Below, one piece after another: positions 22,720 to 34,627 of a stretch of DNA of 61,376 nt (positions within the stretch are counted from its first letter, which is position 1; every line of letters starts with the position of its first letter). Source of the DNA: Gnetum montanum. Its lineage: Eukaryota; Streptophyta; Gnetopsida; Gnetales; Gnetaceae. The DNA lies in assembly GCA_015680685.1 (NCBI GenBank), contig MNCI01025239.1:1910-63285 (forward strand), written 5' to 3'. The position numbers and the translations under genes were made by a program. A model generated the notes under the pieces. It was not told the origin of the DNA. It did no database searches and worked only from the letters and a program-made list of their open reading frames with translations.

Positions 22720-23545
22720 GTTGTGAGAGTTTGTCTGGGCTTTTGGTTCTAAATAAGGGTCTTTTCTTTTTACAGTTGTTAGAACTAGCAGTAGGTTGGA
22801 TATTTACAGCTCTTGCAGCGTGACGTTACTGCAGTTGAGGAGGAAGTTCCCCTTGCATTGTTGGAGCAGGAGGTGTTACGAGAACTACTTGTGGTGGAAG
22901 AGGTGTGGATGGATTAGGAGGATGGTGTGGGTATGGAGTGTCTCCCGGAGGAAAAGGAATCCTTCTGAAGTACTTCTAAACTTGGTAGTGATGGTTGGGG
23001 GTTGTGTGACTTATAGAGTCACTTGGAGAAATCGGCTGTTGCACATAATATCCATTAGGGTCAAGCTGCCGGTAAGGGTACTGTTGTGTTGGCGGTGGCA
23101 TCCCCCATGACTGTGGGTATTGCCACTACTGATGCTGTCTGATGGGCTATGGTGGAGTTCCACTTGGATAATACATTAAGGGTTGGTGGAACTGCCTTGG
23201 GTTACCTTGTGGATAAGGTAACCTTCGGGGTGTCTACCGTTGGTTGAGTCTTGGATTAAGCGCATACACCCCAGACTCCTGTAGATGTGAAATAATTGGA
23301 CAACATCCCTTAGGATGGTCATAGTGGCAGATCTTNTCTCCACTGTTTCTTACCTTTGTCACTACTTTGTTCTACCTTAGACTCTTCTACAATTTTTAAG
23401 ATAGTTTCAATTTTAGAGTCTAAGGAACTCCATACATCATCTACCTTAGCCGCTATTTCTATTATTAATTTTTTGATTGGCAAGGTTATCCTGTTCACCA
23501 ACTCTTCGATTGGTGACTCATCCTCTTCATCACAAAACTTCACTC
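22720..23545 (-). pseudogene. C-terminal part of gag, element C
   Basis: The segment holds the acidic block CDEEDESPIEELVN, a coiled-coil-like stretch ending ILKIVEES, then after a single N (23336) the zinc knuckle end CHYDHPKGCCPIISHLQESG and a Pro-rich linker toward protease. The N-terminal half of gag, the leader and the primer site are deleted: the sequence passes at about 23545 directly into the LTR, which itself lacks its first 20 or so bases. Confidence 0.75.
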
Positions 23546-24522
23546 CCTACACTCAACCATACGAAACGAGCGTAGCACGCACGATCCGTTCGAACTCCGC
23601 AGACTAAATGCCTACACGGCCCATGGAACACTTGGGGTTAATCATTCGTTGTCTTCCCAGACTTACTTGTAGTTGTCATGGTGTATGGTTAAGTAAGTCC
23701 GAGGTATATGATTTTTATAGTTTTTAATGTTTTTTCTCCTATGCTATTGGGGTGAAGGGTTCAGAAATTAGCTAACTCTAACTAAGGACTAAGTCTAAAT
23801 TAACTAGCATCAGCATCCGTTCCCAATTACCGTACACACCCTGAACTATGCAATTGTGGCTACCAAACGCTAATCGTTACTGGGATCACCACACGTAATG
23901 CACGTGCTCGAAGTGGTCGTACTGAGGCACTTAACTAGCCTAAACATGATGAGCAGCTGATTCCTTGACTAGCCGTACACATTCATAGATGCTCATAATC
24001 AAGTCGTACTCATCTCGCGTTCTAGGAGACAAGGGTGAGAGAATCTAATCGTGATGAGCAACCGATTCCTTGATTAGCTGTACACATTCGTCAATGCTTG
24101 TAATCAAGTCATACTTATGTCGCGCTAATGCAGGTAATAAATAACATGTATTAAATAACAAGTAATAAACCTATTCCATGCACTGCAAGGTTTATCCACA
24201 AAGCTCGTCTTTATTGCCGTACACAACTTGCGTTCAAGTACAAAGTTGCTCGAATAAAGATCCGTTCACTTGGGGACTCCTACTGCGGGCACATGGAATA
24301 TATTCTATCTCTGGAGTGATCAAACTGCCAGAGTTTCCCTACTTTAAGCCTAGGATGGAAAATAAGGGGAGTGCCACCTCTTATTTATAGATTTGATGGC
24401 GGACCACAATATCGCGTACACAACATCACAGGGGACGATGCGATATCGCATGGGATGTGATATCACGGCAGCCGCGATATCGCATACGCAATATCGTGGC
24501 TCATGCAAATCGCATCTCATCA
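23546..24522 (-). repeat. 5' LTR of element C, end truncated
   Basis: It matches 19259-20032 but begins at CCTACACTCAACC, lacking the terminal TGATGAGTGGCGAGGTACC. It contains a local duplication of about 100 bp (around 23945-24110) and, next to the TATA box (24380-24390), a decayed GATATC/CGCG array that is missing from the partner LTR. It ends in CTCATCA, followed by the target-site duplication AGTGC. Confidence 0.85.
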
Positions 24523-24527
24523 AGTGC

Positions 24528-25183
24528 CCGTAGCAGGAGTCATTGAGTGTATAGATCTTTATTTGAGCATTGTTGTACCTGAGCACGATAGTGTGTGTGG
24601 TAATAAAGATGAGCTTCTTGATAAAACTTGCAGCATCCTAGATAGCTTAAATGTTTTATTCATGCATTTAATGTTTTTAGTTATTTATTCAATGTTCCTC
24701 AATAATTAAGCGAGATAAGCTAAATAGTGATTAAGTAAACACATAAGTACAACTACTTCAAGCATGCGTATGACGTTTGGTAATCCTAGTAGTGCTTAAC
24801 ACTTGGTAACCCAACAACGTTATATGTGTTCAAGATGTGTACGGCAAGTGGGATCAGATACTTATGTTAGGACTAGTTGAGCAATAGTTAGCCTATTAGA
24901 TTAAAGAAGACATTAAATTACTTTATTCTTTATCCTATTTATTTCAAGTACCAAAACCATAAAATATAAAATGATAAAAATTCACGTGCCTCAATTACAC
25001 TTAAACCATACCCGTGAGCTTCACAAGTGTAGTTGGAAAGACGACAAACGTCCTCAACTCCTAGTTTAGTTCTTAGAGAACTAGTGCACTAGAAAACTAA
25101 AGTCTGCAAAATTCAACCAGATTGCACATGAATGCTTTGTGATTCGTATGGCTGAGTGTAGTAGTACCTTTCACCACTCATCA
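24528..25183 (+). mobile_element. Solo LTR B, right part
   Basis: This continues the LTR interrupted at 19258. It contains the R-U5 half (GAGCATTGTTGTACCTGAGC, AATAAAGATGAGCTTC) and ends CCACTCATCA at 25183, followed by ACCAT, the partner of ACCAC at 19014. Confidence 0.85.
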
Positions 25184-25280
25184 ACCATTAATTTTCTAAA
25201 ATTTGCACCATATTTTGCATACCTTTTGTAGTAGTGGAGATCAAGGTAGCATCATTTGCATATAAAAGAAGATTCATTGC
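25184..25280 (-). pseudogene. LINE G, middle fragment with RT active-site region
   Basis: This 97-bp island between LTR B and element A translates on the minus strand to LLLYANDATLISTTTKGMQ. This is the reverse-transcriptase catalytic block (family YADD, here YAND) that belongs between the upstream fragment at 35333-36110 and the downstream one ending at 19013. The continuity across both insertions shows that they entered one LINE copy. Confidence 0.85.
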
Positions 25281-26317
25281 TGATGAGAGCGGTTACTCTA
25301 GTAGTTATTCTAATTATTAGAGTAGTTACTCTAGTAGTTACTCTAATTACTTGAGTGCTTACTCTAGCAGTTATTCTAATTATTAGAGTGGTTACTCTAG
25401 CAGTTACTTTAGTAGTTATTCTAATTATTAGAGTGGTTAATCTAGTGGTTACTCTAGCAGTTATTCTAATTATTAGAGTGTTACTCTAGTGGTTACTTTA
25501 GCAGTTATTCTAATTATTAGAGTGGTTACTCTAATTATTAGAGTAGTTGCTCCCAAGTCTATAAATATAGTGCCCAGGTGCACAATTGAAAGAAGTCTTT
25601 TAGCAATCAAGTAGTGAAACTCTTGTAGTCTATTTGAAAGTTAGAGTATTTTCTAAGTGCCTGCAGTAGGAGGTCTAAGTGTGGATGGATCTTTATTTGA
25701 CCATTATGTACATGAGCACACCTTGTGTATGGCAATAAAGACGAGCTCTTTGATTCATCCTTGTAGCACTTGAGATTTTTTTTCTTACGCATTTCTTTTA
25801 TTTTAATTTCTTATGCATTTATTTTATTTTATGCACTTTACATTTCTATGATTAGCACAACAATTCATTTTGATCAATTAAGCAAATCATTAAATTACAC
25901 AAGCACGACCACTTTGAGCATGCGTGTAACGCTTGGCAACTAATAATGATTAGTGTTTGGTAATCCCAGCAGTGTTGCAATAGTTTAGAATGTGTACGGA
26001 AAGTGGGAATAGATGCTGGTGTTAGGATTAGTTAGAACTTAGTTAATGAGTAGTTAAGTTAAATTAGTCACTTAGTTACCTCTCTCCTTCCCTACTAACA
26101 TAGGAAATAAAAACATAAAAGTTATAAAAATCATATGCCTCAAGCTTACTTAACCATACAATCATGACATATAGGTAAGCTTGGGAAGACAACGATCAAC
26201 CAACCTGTCCTTGTTCCACAAGGGTGCATAAGCACTTAGTTCTTGGAATTTGACCAAATCATGCATGAAACACTCGTATTCGTATGATTGAGCGTAAGGG
26301 TACCTCGCTGGTCATCA
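25281..26317 (+). repeat. 5' LTR of element A
   Basis: The LTR spans TGATGAGAGCGG to GGTCATCA, 1037 bp, flanked by ATTGC (25276-25280), which pairs with ATTGT after the 3' LTR. U3 opens with a 270-bp array of GTTACTCTAG / CTAATTATTAG units. The TATA box CTATAAATATA is at 25559-25569, right after the array. The R-U5 half is shared with E and B. Confidence 0.9.
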
Positions 26318-26318
26318 T

Positions 26319-26336
26319 TGACACCGTTGCCAAGGA
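26319..26336 (+). other. Primer binding site, tRNA-Asp type (element A)
   Basis: TGACACCGTTGCCAAGGA, one base after the LTR, matches the tRNA-Asp 3'-end complement at 14 of 18 positions. The differences are G to A changes, as expected of decay. Confidence 0.75.
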
Positions 26337-26539
26337 CTTAGTTGTTTGTGCGCTAATTAGAACTTAGGAAATCATTCACATCGTTGTAACGAACCCTTAG
26401 GGTTGGTTGAGAAAATAATAAACAAGAATACATTGCACACTAAACAGATAAGTATGTCTCGTTCTTTGTACGAAAGCACCTCATTGCCTAGGTTTGAAAT
26501 AGGAAATAGTTGACAATGTAATACACATGACGTTGATCT

Positions 26540-28376
26540 GCCAATCGCTCAACAAGTTCAAGTGGTATATATTCATCCCAATGAGTATATACTAGACTTT
26601 ACCTTTATCCTCCATTAAGATAAACAACTGCATTGGTGAGACTTAGAGGGTAACATAGTGTTAACTCCTGATCGTTCAGTCCCAAGCATGCTTCTTCGTG
26701 CTCTCACATGAATTGGCATGCTACACTTACACGCAGAATATGTTGTGCAAGACCATGACTCAAGAGAATATCATCCCATGGAGGCACAACGTCAAAGGGA
26801 CTTGTAATAGGAGAGACATCATAAGTCTTTGAAGGGTAAGTGGTCCCAGGATTACCCACATGTCTTAAGAGAAAATGAGGATGGTGAACCTACCTCAAGT
26901 AGTTGCCTACACAACGATGTTCCTCCCCTTGACTTTGGCCAAGGGGTTATGTATCAAGACCTTTGTTCCACTATTCATAACCTAGGTTCTAATACCCATA
27001 GGCATAAAGGATCCAAAAAAAGGACACGAACTCATGAGAAAGGTGGACATTCTGATCGTAATCGTGATCGAGGTCGAGCATGCAAAAGAGAAGGTAGCAA
27101 ACACCGTCATGGTGATGGTTCTTCCTCTTCTTCACCTTCATCATCTCCTTCATCTTCTCCTTCAATATCCGAACATGGTCATAAAGAAAAAGACCATGGG
27201 GATAAAGGTAGGCAAAGTGGAAGTCATAGATGAAACAACCATGAAAGGGGATGAGGGCACTCTAGAGAGTCACAACATAGAAGAAGGGAGAGTAGGGAAC
27301 AACATAGGCATCATAGACGCAATGGAAGAGACAATCACAATGAACCCCTACTCGCTACTCGAAGTATGTTAGACATAATTGAGGCTGTTAGAATTCCAAC
27401 AAAGCACCAAAAAGATAGTAGGATCAAGAGATTAGATATGAATAATATCCCACGATTTGAAGGGGGATACAATGCTGATCCTCAGAATCATTTTCAAGCA
27501 TTCCATGACATGTGTGCCTTACAAAACATAGAGAATGAATGGCAAAAACTTAAGTTCTTCCTGTGGACACTAGTTAAAGAAGTGGAAAGTTGGTATCGGT
27601 CCTTAGAACTGGAATCTATTCGTAGATGGAGTACTATGTTAGAATTATTCAACGATAAGTACCAAACATACTCCTAAGTGTCCAACCTACAAAAGCAAAT
27701 CCAAGGCTGGAAACAAGGAGGACATGAACCCTTAGATGCTACCATGGGCTGATACTATGTACTGTTACATCATTGTCCTGGCCATGGTTATTCGCAAAGG
27801 GATTAACTATGCCATCTTGTAGATGGGCTTAGGCATGAAACGAGAAGAACCCTTGGGACTTATGCCCAAGGAAGACTATCCGAGCTTAAGTCCCATCAAA
27901 TCCAAAGACTATTGAAGCAAGTTGCTAAGGAAGAATGTGAGCTACAGAAGAGAGAAAGTGTGGAAGAGTATAACTGAGATCCTTCCCTTTGGAAGAGGGG
28001 AGTAAGATTTTGTAAGGATGAAGAAGAGTCACCACTCGAAGAGATGGTGAATAGGAAAACTTTGCCTGTCCAAAAGATGACATTAGAAGTTTCGGCAAAG
28101 GTAGACCAAATGTGGGATTCCCTAGACAATAGATTTCAAACTGTTCTTAAAATAGTAGAGGAGTCTAGAGAGCAAGGTAGTGAGAAAAGAAAAAAGAAAG
28201 AGGCTGAACATGCACGTAGCAAGGGTAAGGGAAAAGTTGCCATCATTAAAAAGGTTGTGGGTTCAGAAATAGACAATGATAGTGGATGTGAGATATGTCA
28301 ATATGACCATCCTAAGGGATGTTGCCCTATAATCTCACATCTGCAGGAGTCTGGGGTTTATGCACTCAACCCATAA
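26540..28376 (+). pseudogene. Athila-like gag, element A, broken
   Basis: Blocks in order: LDFTFILH near 26595, a basic and Ser-rich linker (26990-27230), NNIPRFEGGYNADPQNHFQA at about 27440, TMLELFNDKYQTYS at about 27630, then QIQGWKQGGHEP, CDEE-like and coiled-coil stretches (28010-28180). A well-kept compact zinc knuckle, CEICQYDHPKGCC (CX2CX3HX4C), at about 28290 is followed by PIISHLQESGVYALNP. A Pro-rich linker leads toward protease. At least five stops or shifts break it. The capsid block resembles the Retrotrans_gag family in the Athila lineage. Confidence 0.85.
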
Positions 28377-28989
28377 TTGAACAAACAGCGAGCACCCTGA
28401 AGGTTACCTTATCCTCAAGGTAACCCAATATAGTTCCACCAACCCTTAACGTATTATCCTAGTGGAACTTCACCACAACCAATTGAGCAATATCAATAGT
28501 GGAAATATCGACAATCATGGGGAATGCCACCACTAAGGCAATAGTATCCTTATTGACAACTTGACTCATATGGATATTATGTGCAGTATCTAGTCTCTCC
28601 ACGTAACTCTACTAGTCACAGTACTCCTCAACCTTACTACCAAGCTTGTGAGTATTACGGGACTCCCTTTTCTAGGGGCGATATCTTGCAAGCATATCAT
28701 CCTTCTCATTCAGCCGCATCTCTTCCACCAATGGCTCCACTACCACTTGCTCTAACTATGCAAGGTGAAATCCTTACCTAGCCGCAACAACGTAACGCCA
28801 CAAGGGCTATTAACTCTCAACCTACTATTGGTTCCAACAACCATATGAAGAAAAGACCTTTCTTTAGATCCAACAATCTAACCAAGCCCTTGAAATCACA
28901 AGCAGCTAATTCCTTAGATGTCTCAGTATCAATCAAAACTTTGTAGCCTCCTTCAACTCAACCACCACACTCAATGCATACAGTCATGC

Positions 28990-29525
28990 TAACACATGTT
29001 ATCACCAATTGGATCAAATTTGGCTAGCTTCCCAAAAAATTCTTTGATCCTGGAAGTCCTCTAATATATTTATAAATCACTGGAAATGAACCATGCAAGG
29101 CTCTTTTGGATTTAGGTTCTGTTTTCAACTTGATTTCTCAAGAAATGTACAAGGCCTGGAACCTACCTCCATTGAAAAAGAGCAACATTCATCTAGAGTT
29201 GGCTGACCAGTCCATCACTGTCCCATTGGGACTAGTGGAGGACATTATTACCATTATTTGTGGGTGGTCGTACCTAGCTGATTTCCTAGTGATTTAGGTG
29301 AACAACGGTAAGGGGGACTTCCTAATCATAATGGGAAAAGCATGGCTAACCACCATCAATGCACGCCTAGGAATTCATGATCTTTCCCTAGAAATATCAA
29401 AGAAAAATACATTTAAAAAGATTGAAAAGAAAAAAGTTCCATGCATCGCATACAGTGACATAGGGTATAATTGCATGCAGAGGTCATGGTTTGTAAAAAT
29501 TTTAGCATTGCCTACATGCAATTAG
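28990..29525 (+). pseudogene. Aspartic protease, element A
   Basis: The protease reads ALLDLGSVFNLISQEMYKAW, then CGWSYLADFLVI, a stop, and FLIIMGKAWLTTIN. The catalytic triad D-S-G has become D-L-G, and stops break the frame. The region sits between gag and RT as in other Ty3/gypsy elements. Confidence 0.8.
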
Positions 29526-30540
29526 TGTGCACAAGTGATTAACATACAAAGATGCTTGTATGCAGCAGCCACACGACAAGAAGACACCCAGTGGCTAATA
29601 ACTAATCAAGAAAGCAGTTCACTCATATGCATGGAACCAACTGAGGGTTTGAATTGTGCTTATATCGATAGCATAGACACATTAGAGTAAGTCCACCACC
29701 AACTTCCAAGTCTTAACCTTGAAAATATCAATTAGGGGAAGTTGGAAATCCATGAGAAATTTAAGTAAGAGCCCCTCAAGCTGAAACCATTGCCCACTGG
29801 TATGGAATACACATTTCTTAAAAATTAAAAATCGATAATTATCAACACTAAGCTTTCTCCTCAATAGAAAGAAGAACTACTGAAGGTAATAAATAAATGG
29901 TCAGAAGCCTTCGCTTGGTCATATCCCAAATTAACTAGAATAGATCCTACGATATGCCAACATAGAATTTACACTGACCCCTCCATGAAGCCTCAAAGAC
30001 AACTGCAAAGGTGATTGAACCCTAAGCTGAAGCAAGTAGTTAAGGAAGAAATCGAGCAACTTCTCAAGGCTAGGTTCATATACCCCATTTATAATAGTGA
30101 ATGGGTTAGCCCCTTAATTATTGTGCCTAAAAAGGGATGCAAATGAAGGGTGTGCATAGATTTTAGGCTACTGAATATGGCAACATTCAAAGATCACTTT
30201 CCGTTGCCATTTGTTGACCAAGTCTTAAACACTATCGTAGGGAATTGTTATTACAGTTTTCTGGATGGATATAACAAGTATAATCAAATAAAAATAGCCC
30301 CAGAAGACCAAGACAAGACTATGTTCACCAGTCCTTGGGCAACGTTTGCATACAAACAGATGCTGTTTGGCTTATGCAATGCCCCTGCAACATTTCAATG
30401 ACTAGTTCTAAGAATATTCCAATAGCAAATAGGAAATGGTGTGGAAGTCTTTATGGACGACTTCTTCACTTATGGAGCAAACTTTGATCAAGCCTTGGAC
30501 TGATTAGAGAAAGTGTTAAAAAGATGTGTAGAAACCAATT
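29526..30540 (+). pseudogene. Reverse transcriptase, element A
   Basis: A PR-RT linker (29526-29930) precedes RT. Motifs in order: ICQHRIYTDPSMKPQR near 29955, RFIYPIYNSEWVSPLIIVPK near 30080, CIDFRLLNMATFKDHFPLPF, DGYNKYNQIKI, FTSPWATFAYKQMLFGLCNA and the catalytic VEVFMDDFFTYG at about 30440. FMDD in place of YVDD is usual for Athila. The domain is nearly colinear with element E, but stops and shifts disable it. Confidence 0.85.
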
Positions 30541-31260
30541 TGAGGCTTAATTGGCAGAAAAGCCATTTAATGATCCAAGAAGGCGTAGTACTAGGGCACA
30601 AAATCTCACACACAGGGTTAGAGGTAGACCCCAAGAAAATCAAAATTATCAAAGGAATTACCCATCAACCATAAACTATCAAAGATATTCAATCATTCCT
30701 TGGACATATTGGCTACTATAGGAGATTTATTGAGAAATTTTCAAAGGTTTCCAAAACGTTGGTGGAATTAACGAAAAAGGACATACCTTTCGAGTGGACC
30801 AGGGAATGTGAATTAGCTTTCCAAAATCTGAAATAGAATCTAGTAGAAACACCCATTCTACAAGCTTCTGATTGGTTCAAATCATTTCATATCATGATTG
30901 ATGCATCCAACTATGCTTTAGGAGTTGTACTTACATAGTTATATGAACAAAAGCATCCTTATTACATCCACTATGCAAGTAGAAGTATCGCTAGTGCACA
31001 ACTTAACTACACTACCACAGAGAGAATTAATGGCTGTAGTGTTTGCACTAGAAAAGTTTAGACACTATGTATTGGAATGTAAAGTATATATACATATAGA
31101 TCATAGTGTAATCTAGTTCCTCATGAATAAGCTAATGGTAAGGCCTCATATCATATGATGGCTTGTAATCTTACAAGAGTTCAATTTAATGATAATCGAT
31201 CACAAGGGCATCGAGAATGTAGTTGTTGATCATTTATCTCGATTGCAATGGGACAACAAA
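30541..31260 (+). pseudogene. RT connection and RNase H, element A
   Basis: After the catalytic motif come SHLMIQEGVVLGHKIS, the FLGHIGYYRRFIEKFSK motif, then RNase H with MIDASNYALGVVLT at about 30900, RELMAVVFALEKFRHYVL at about 31030, a degenerate HIDHS and VDHLSRLQ at about 31230. The catalytic acidic residues are partly kept, but stops occur. The domain degrades the RNA strand during reverse transcription. Confidence 0.85.
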
Positions 31261-31429
31261 GAGGATGAGTATCCAATTTCTGATCATTTCCCTAATGAAT
31301 TCCTCTTTATTGGTGTAGTGAATAATCAATCACCCATGGAGACAAATTGGTATAATAGCATTCTTACCTATCTCCTCACCCAACAAACACCACAAGAGTT
31401 AAACCTTTCGAGGAAACAATAGTTTTTTC

Positions 31430-32632
31430 ACCGAGCCAAGTACTTTATGGAGATTAATGGGCAACTTTACAAAGTGTGCCTTGATGGCTTGGTTTGATGG
31501 TGTGTTCCTGATATAGATTAACTGTGGATTTTCCAAGATGCTCATGAGGGTTCTTGTGGGGGTAATTACGCTGGGAGATGAACGGCCATCAAGATCTTGC
31601 TTGCAGGATATTATTGGCCTACATTATTTCAGGATGCCCATCATTTCATCCAATCTTATGAGCGTTGTCAACGTGATGGGGGAATGATTGCTAGAATGGA
31701 GGGTCCACAATAATTTATTCAACCATTAAAACTCTTCGACATTTGGGGAATTGATTTTATGGGGCTAATTACACCAATGTCTAATGGAAAAGCTTATATT
31801 ATTGTTGTTGTTGATTACCTAAGAAAATGGGCAGAAGTAGCTGCTATTAAGGATTGCACAATTTTTTCAACAACAAATCATAAATAGGTTTGGTGTGTCA
31901 TGTGCACTTATTTCAAACAATGGTATGCACTTCACAGGTGCAACTTTTCAGAAATTAATGCTATGCTTAGGGGTTGAACACAAACTGACAATACCATACC
32001 ACCCCTAAGCGAACAGTCAAGCCACAATCACCAATAGGAAGATTACAAAAATATTGACAAGAACTATTAGCAAGTTTAGGCGAGACTGAAGCACTAAACT
32101 AAACAATGCTCTTTGGGCATACCACTCCATATGGAAACTCCCTACAGGCTACTCTCCCTATGAGTTAGTGTACAGTAAATTACCAACGCTTCACATTCAA
32201 ACTGAGCTCTATACACTAGCCACAACATGTGACCTCAACCTTGACCTTGACCTAGCATAGAAACAACGATTAGTAACCCTTAATTTGCTAAGTAAAAACT
32301 GACTAGCTGCCCTGTCATCTAATGAATTGCATAACGCATTCAATAAGCAATGTCATGACCTAAGGATTAGGAAAGTTAAATATCAACCAGGAGATAAGGT
32401 TCTCTACTAGAATCCCACACATGTGCCACAACGTACTAAATTTCAAACATTGTGGGAAGGACCTTATATTATTTACACAACCTTTCTTTCAGAGGCCATG
32501 ACAATATACAAACTTGAGAGCCTAGACAAGAAACTGTTGGTCAACGTGCAACAAACCAAACCTTTTCATGAGCTTAGGATAGCCAGTACACATGTTACCT
32601 CTATTAGTGGTCAACCTTCCTCACTATTTTAG
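31430..32632 (+). pseudogene. Integrase, element A
   Basis: The zinc-binding part is decayed (GGNYAGR and AGYYWP near 31560-31620, then ERCQRDGGMI). The core follows with [14 protein letters not shown] at about 31735 and [18 protein letters not shown] at about 31800; the later core is frameshifted. The C-terminal region contains KFQTLWEGPYII, YKLESLDKKLLVNVQQTKPF at 32440-32600 and ends near 32632, without a chromodomain. Absence of a chromodomain agrees with the Athila/TAT branch. Confidence 0.8.
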
Positions 32633-34208
32633 ATGTCCTCCTTCCAACTTAGTTGTGGGGGAGATGGCTACCTATGCTAACCATACTAGGCCCTCAGTTC
32701 TTTTTTGAATTTTTGTTTTACACATTTTTGTTTCACACATTTTTGTTTTACACATTTTTGCAACTTTTCTTATTTTTGTTTTACACCATCGTTCATATTT
32801 TTACTATTTTTTGATTGCTTGATTTACTTTTATTCATCATCCAATAAGTGCTCATGATAGTGGATTGAATTATATCATATTGATTGCTTATGTTTGGTTT
32901 TTACTTTTGAATTATGATGTTGATATTAAGGTATGGTTCTTTTGGTAAAACAAGTAATGAGTCCATACCATCCACTCATCCATACAACTCTATGGTCTCC
33001 TTTGGCTTGGAACTGTACAATCCCCTTTTTCGAAGTAAACTTTTAATGAATTAGTGGCTAGGTACTTTTCAAATCAAGGAAAGACTCAAAGGATGAAAAG
33101 GGTGTGACTTCAAGGGGATTTGATACATTTGTGTTGGCCATTCTCTTAGGTGCTTGGATGCTTTTTCTTGGGTTTTCCACCATTCTGACATTGTTCAAAA
33201 ATCAAGAAGTTGAGTGAACAAAAATAAGTCTTTGCATGGTGTGGTTCTCATGCAAAAATAAAATAAAATAATAAAATAAAATAAATAAAAGAAAAGAAAA
33301 GATGTGAGAATTCAAAGCATACCCCTTAGACATAATAAAGCAATATGGGCTATAAGCATTGGTTATGGAACTGGAAAGACATGTTACCTATGCTTGAAGG
33401 TTTCCTCTAACTAAGGCCCTTTCTTGCTTCTTGCTTCTCCATCTCACTCTCCTCAGAATGGTGGTGACTCTTTGTGGAAGCATTCTTATTACTTCAAGTG
33501 GATGAATTTGTCAAGTGTGTTGATGTGAGGTCACTAGATGTGGCTTATTTGAGTCTGGATTTGGGATGAGTTCTACTCAGTCACATTATTCATAAAATAC
33601 ACAAGGGACCTTACACAAACTTGTTCTTGGGATTCCATTCCATTCTCTCCTCTCCATCTTTCTCTCCATTTTTCCACCTCATTGCCAATTCTATCATTAG
33701 TTCATTTTTGGGTTGATGCATTGTTTTTCTTTGGTGAATTTTTATGGGTAAGTTTTTAACTCTTACTTCCAAATGACATTCCTAAAGCCTACGAACTCTT
33801 TGGTTTGTGGGTTTGTCAAGGCATAAAAGGCATGAGCTTGCTTTGGGGAGGACCCACTGACATTCCTTTTTTGATGCAATTATTAACTTCTTTTCCTTAA
33901 ACATTTCCTGTAATCAATCATTTCTTGTTTCATCTCCATCCATGGAATCCATTTTATTGGTGTTGCCATTATTATTTTTTCCATCTTTCTTGTTCCTCAT
34001 ATTTTTCCATCTTATAGCTATTGGAGGTTCACTCTTAGTTGTGGGGGCCCTAGCACAAATTTTTCAATTTTTTCCATTTTACTATTCACCTAACCCCTAC
34101 ACCTTGGGTAGTCACTAGTGATAAATCTTCAAACTAGTTTCTGCCATAACCATAACTCAACCAATGTGCCTCATATTGAGGCACGGTATCAACTGTATTG
34201 TGGCTTAT
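32633..34208 (+). other. Long 3' non-pol region of element A
   Basis: About 1.6 kb follow integrase before the small third ORF. It opens with TTAGTTGTGGGGGAGATGGC (32649), a purine tract like the polypurine tract, and contains the conserved hairpin (33228-33331) and a second G tract, TTAGTTGTGGGGGCCC (34037). The same landmarks in the same order occur in C and D. No long open frame is present. Confidence 0.7.
33228..33331 (+). other. Conserved RNA hairpin, element A copy
   Basis: GTCT, GGTGTG and TTCTCA pair in nested order with TGAGAA, CATACC (one G-U pair) and AGAC. The internal loops TTGCAT and TTCAAAG are unchanged from the copies in C and D. The apical loop is an expanded A-rich low-complexity run. 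Confidence 0.75.
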
Positions 34209-34245
34209 CTATCCTTGCTCATTTGTGACTGTGTTGTGTGTGTAG

Positions 34246-34461
34246 ATGGCAATCATACAAACAATGGACTGGGCTTGGAGGAAGCACTCAAGATGGATTG
34301 GAACTAAAGCATTTATGAAAGGAGCAAGTTTGGTGGCATGGCTATGGATAAACAATGGAAGAAGCAATCTCGGCATTGGCAGCAACACGCTCCATCTTCT
34401 TTCTCTCTCTCTTTTTCTCTTCAAGCTACCAAATAAAGGCTTGGATGTCATTTATGTATGA
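34246..34461 (+). CDS. Small third-ORF protein of element A
   Basis: A 71-residue open frame starting MAIIQTMDWAWRKHSRWIG, with a leucine- and serine-rich hydrophobic stretch HLLSLSLFLFKLP near its end. The ATG lies directly after GTTGTGTGTGTAG, a splice-acceptor-like site that is kept before the equivalent ATG in C and D. The relative in C (20208-20402) shares TMDW, W-KH, W and GA residues. Function unknown; a small membrane protein is possible from the hydrophobic tail. It may be made from a spliced RNA. It is intact in this copy although pol is dead. Confidence 0.55.
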   Translation: MAIIQTMDWAWRKHSRWIGTKAFMKGASLVAWLWINNGRSNLGIGSNTLHLLSLSLFLFKLPNKGLDVIYV

Positions 34462-34627
34462 GTGTTGACCACAATGGTCATAAACACTAATGTTGTAGTA
34501 TGCTTATTGATCCATTCACTGGGCATGTTTAGTCTATCATCCCATTCCACCATCAGTTGTCAATTAGTCAATAATCCCATACCTTTCCAATATTTTATAA
34601 GGAACTCAAGGACAAGTTTTCATTTAG

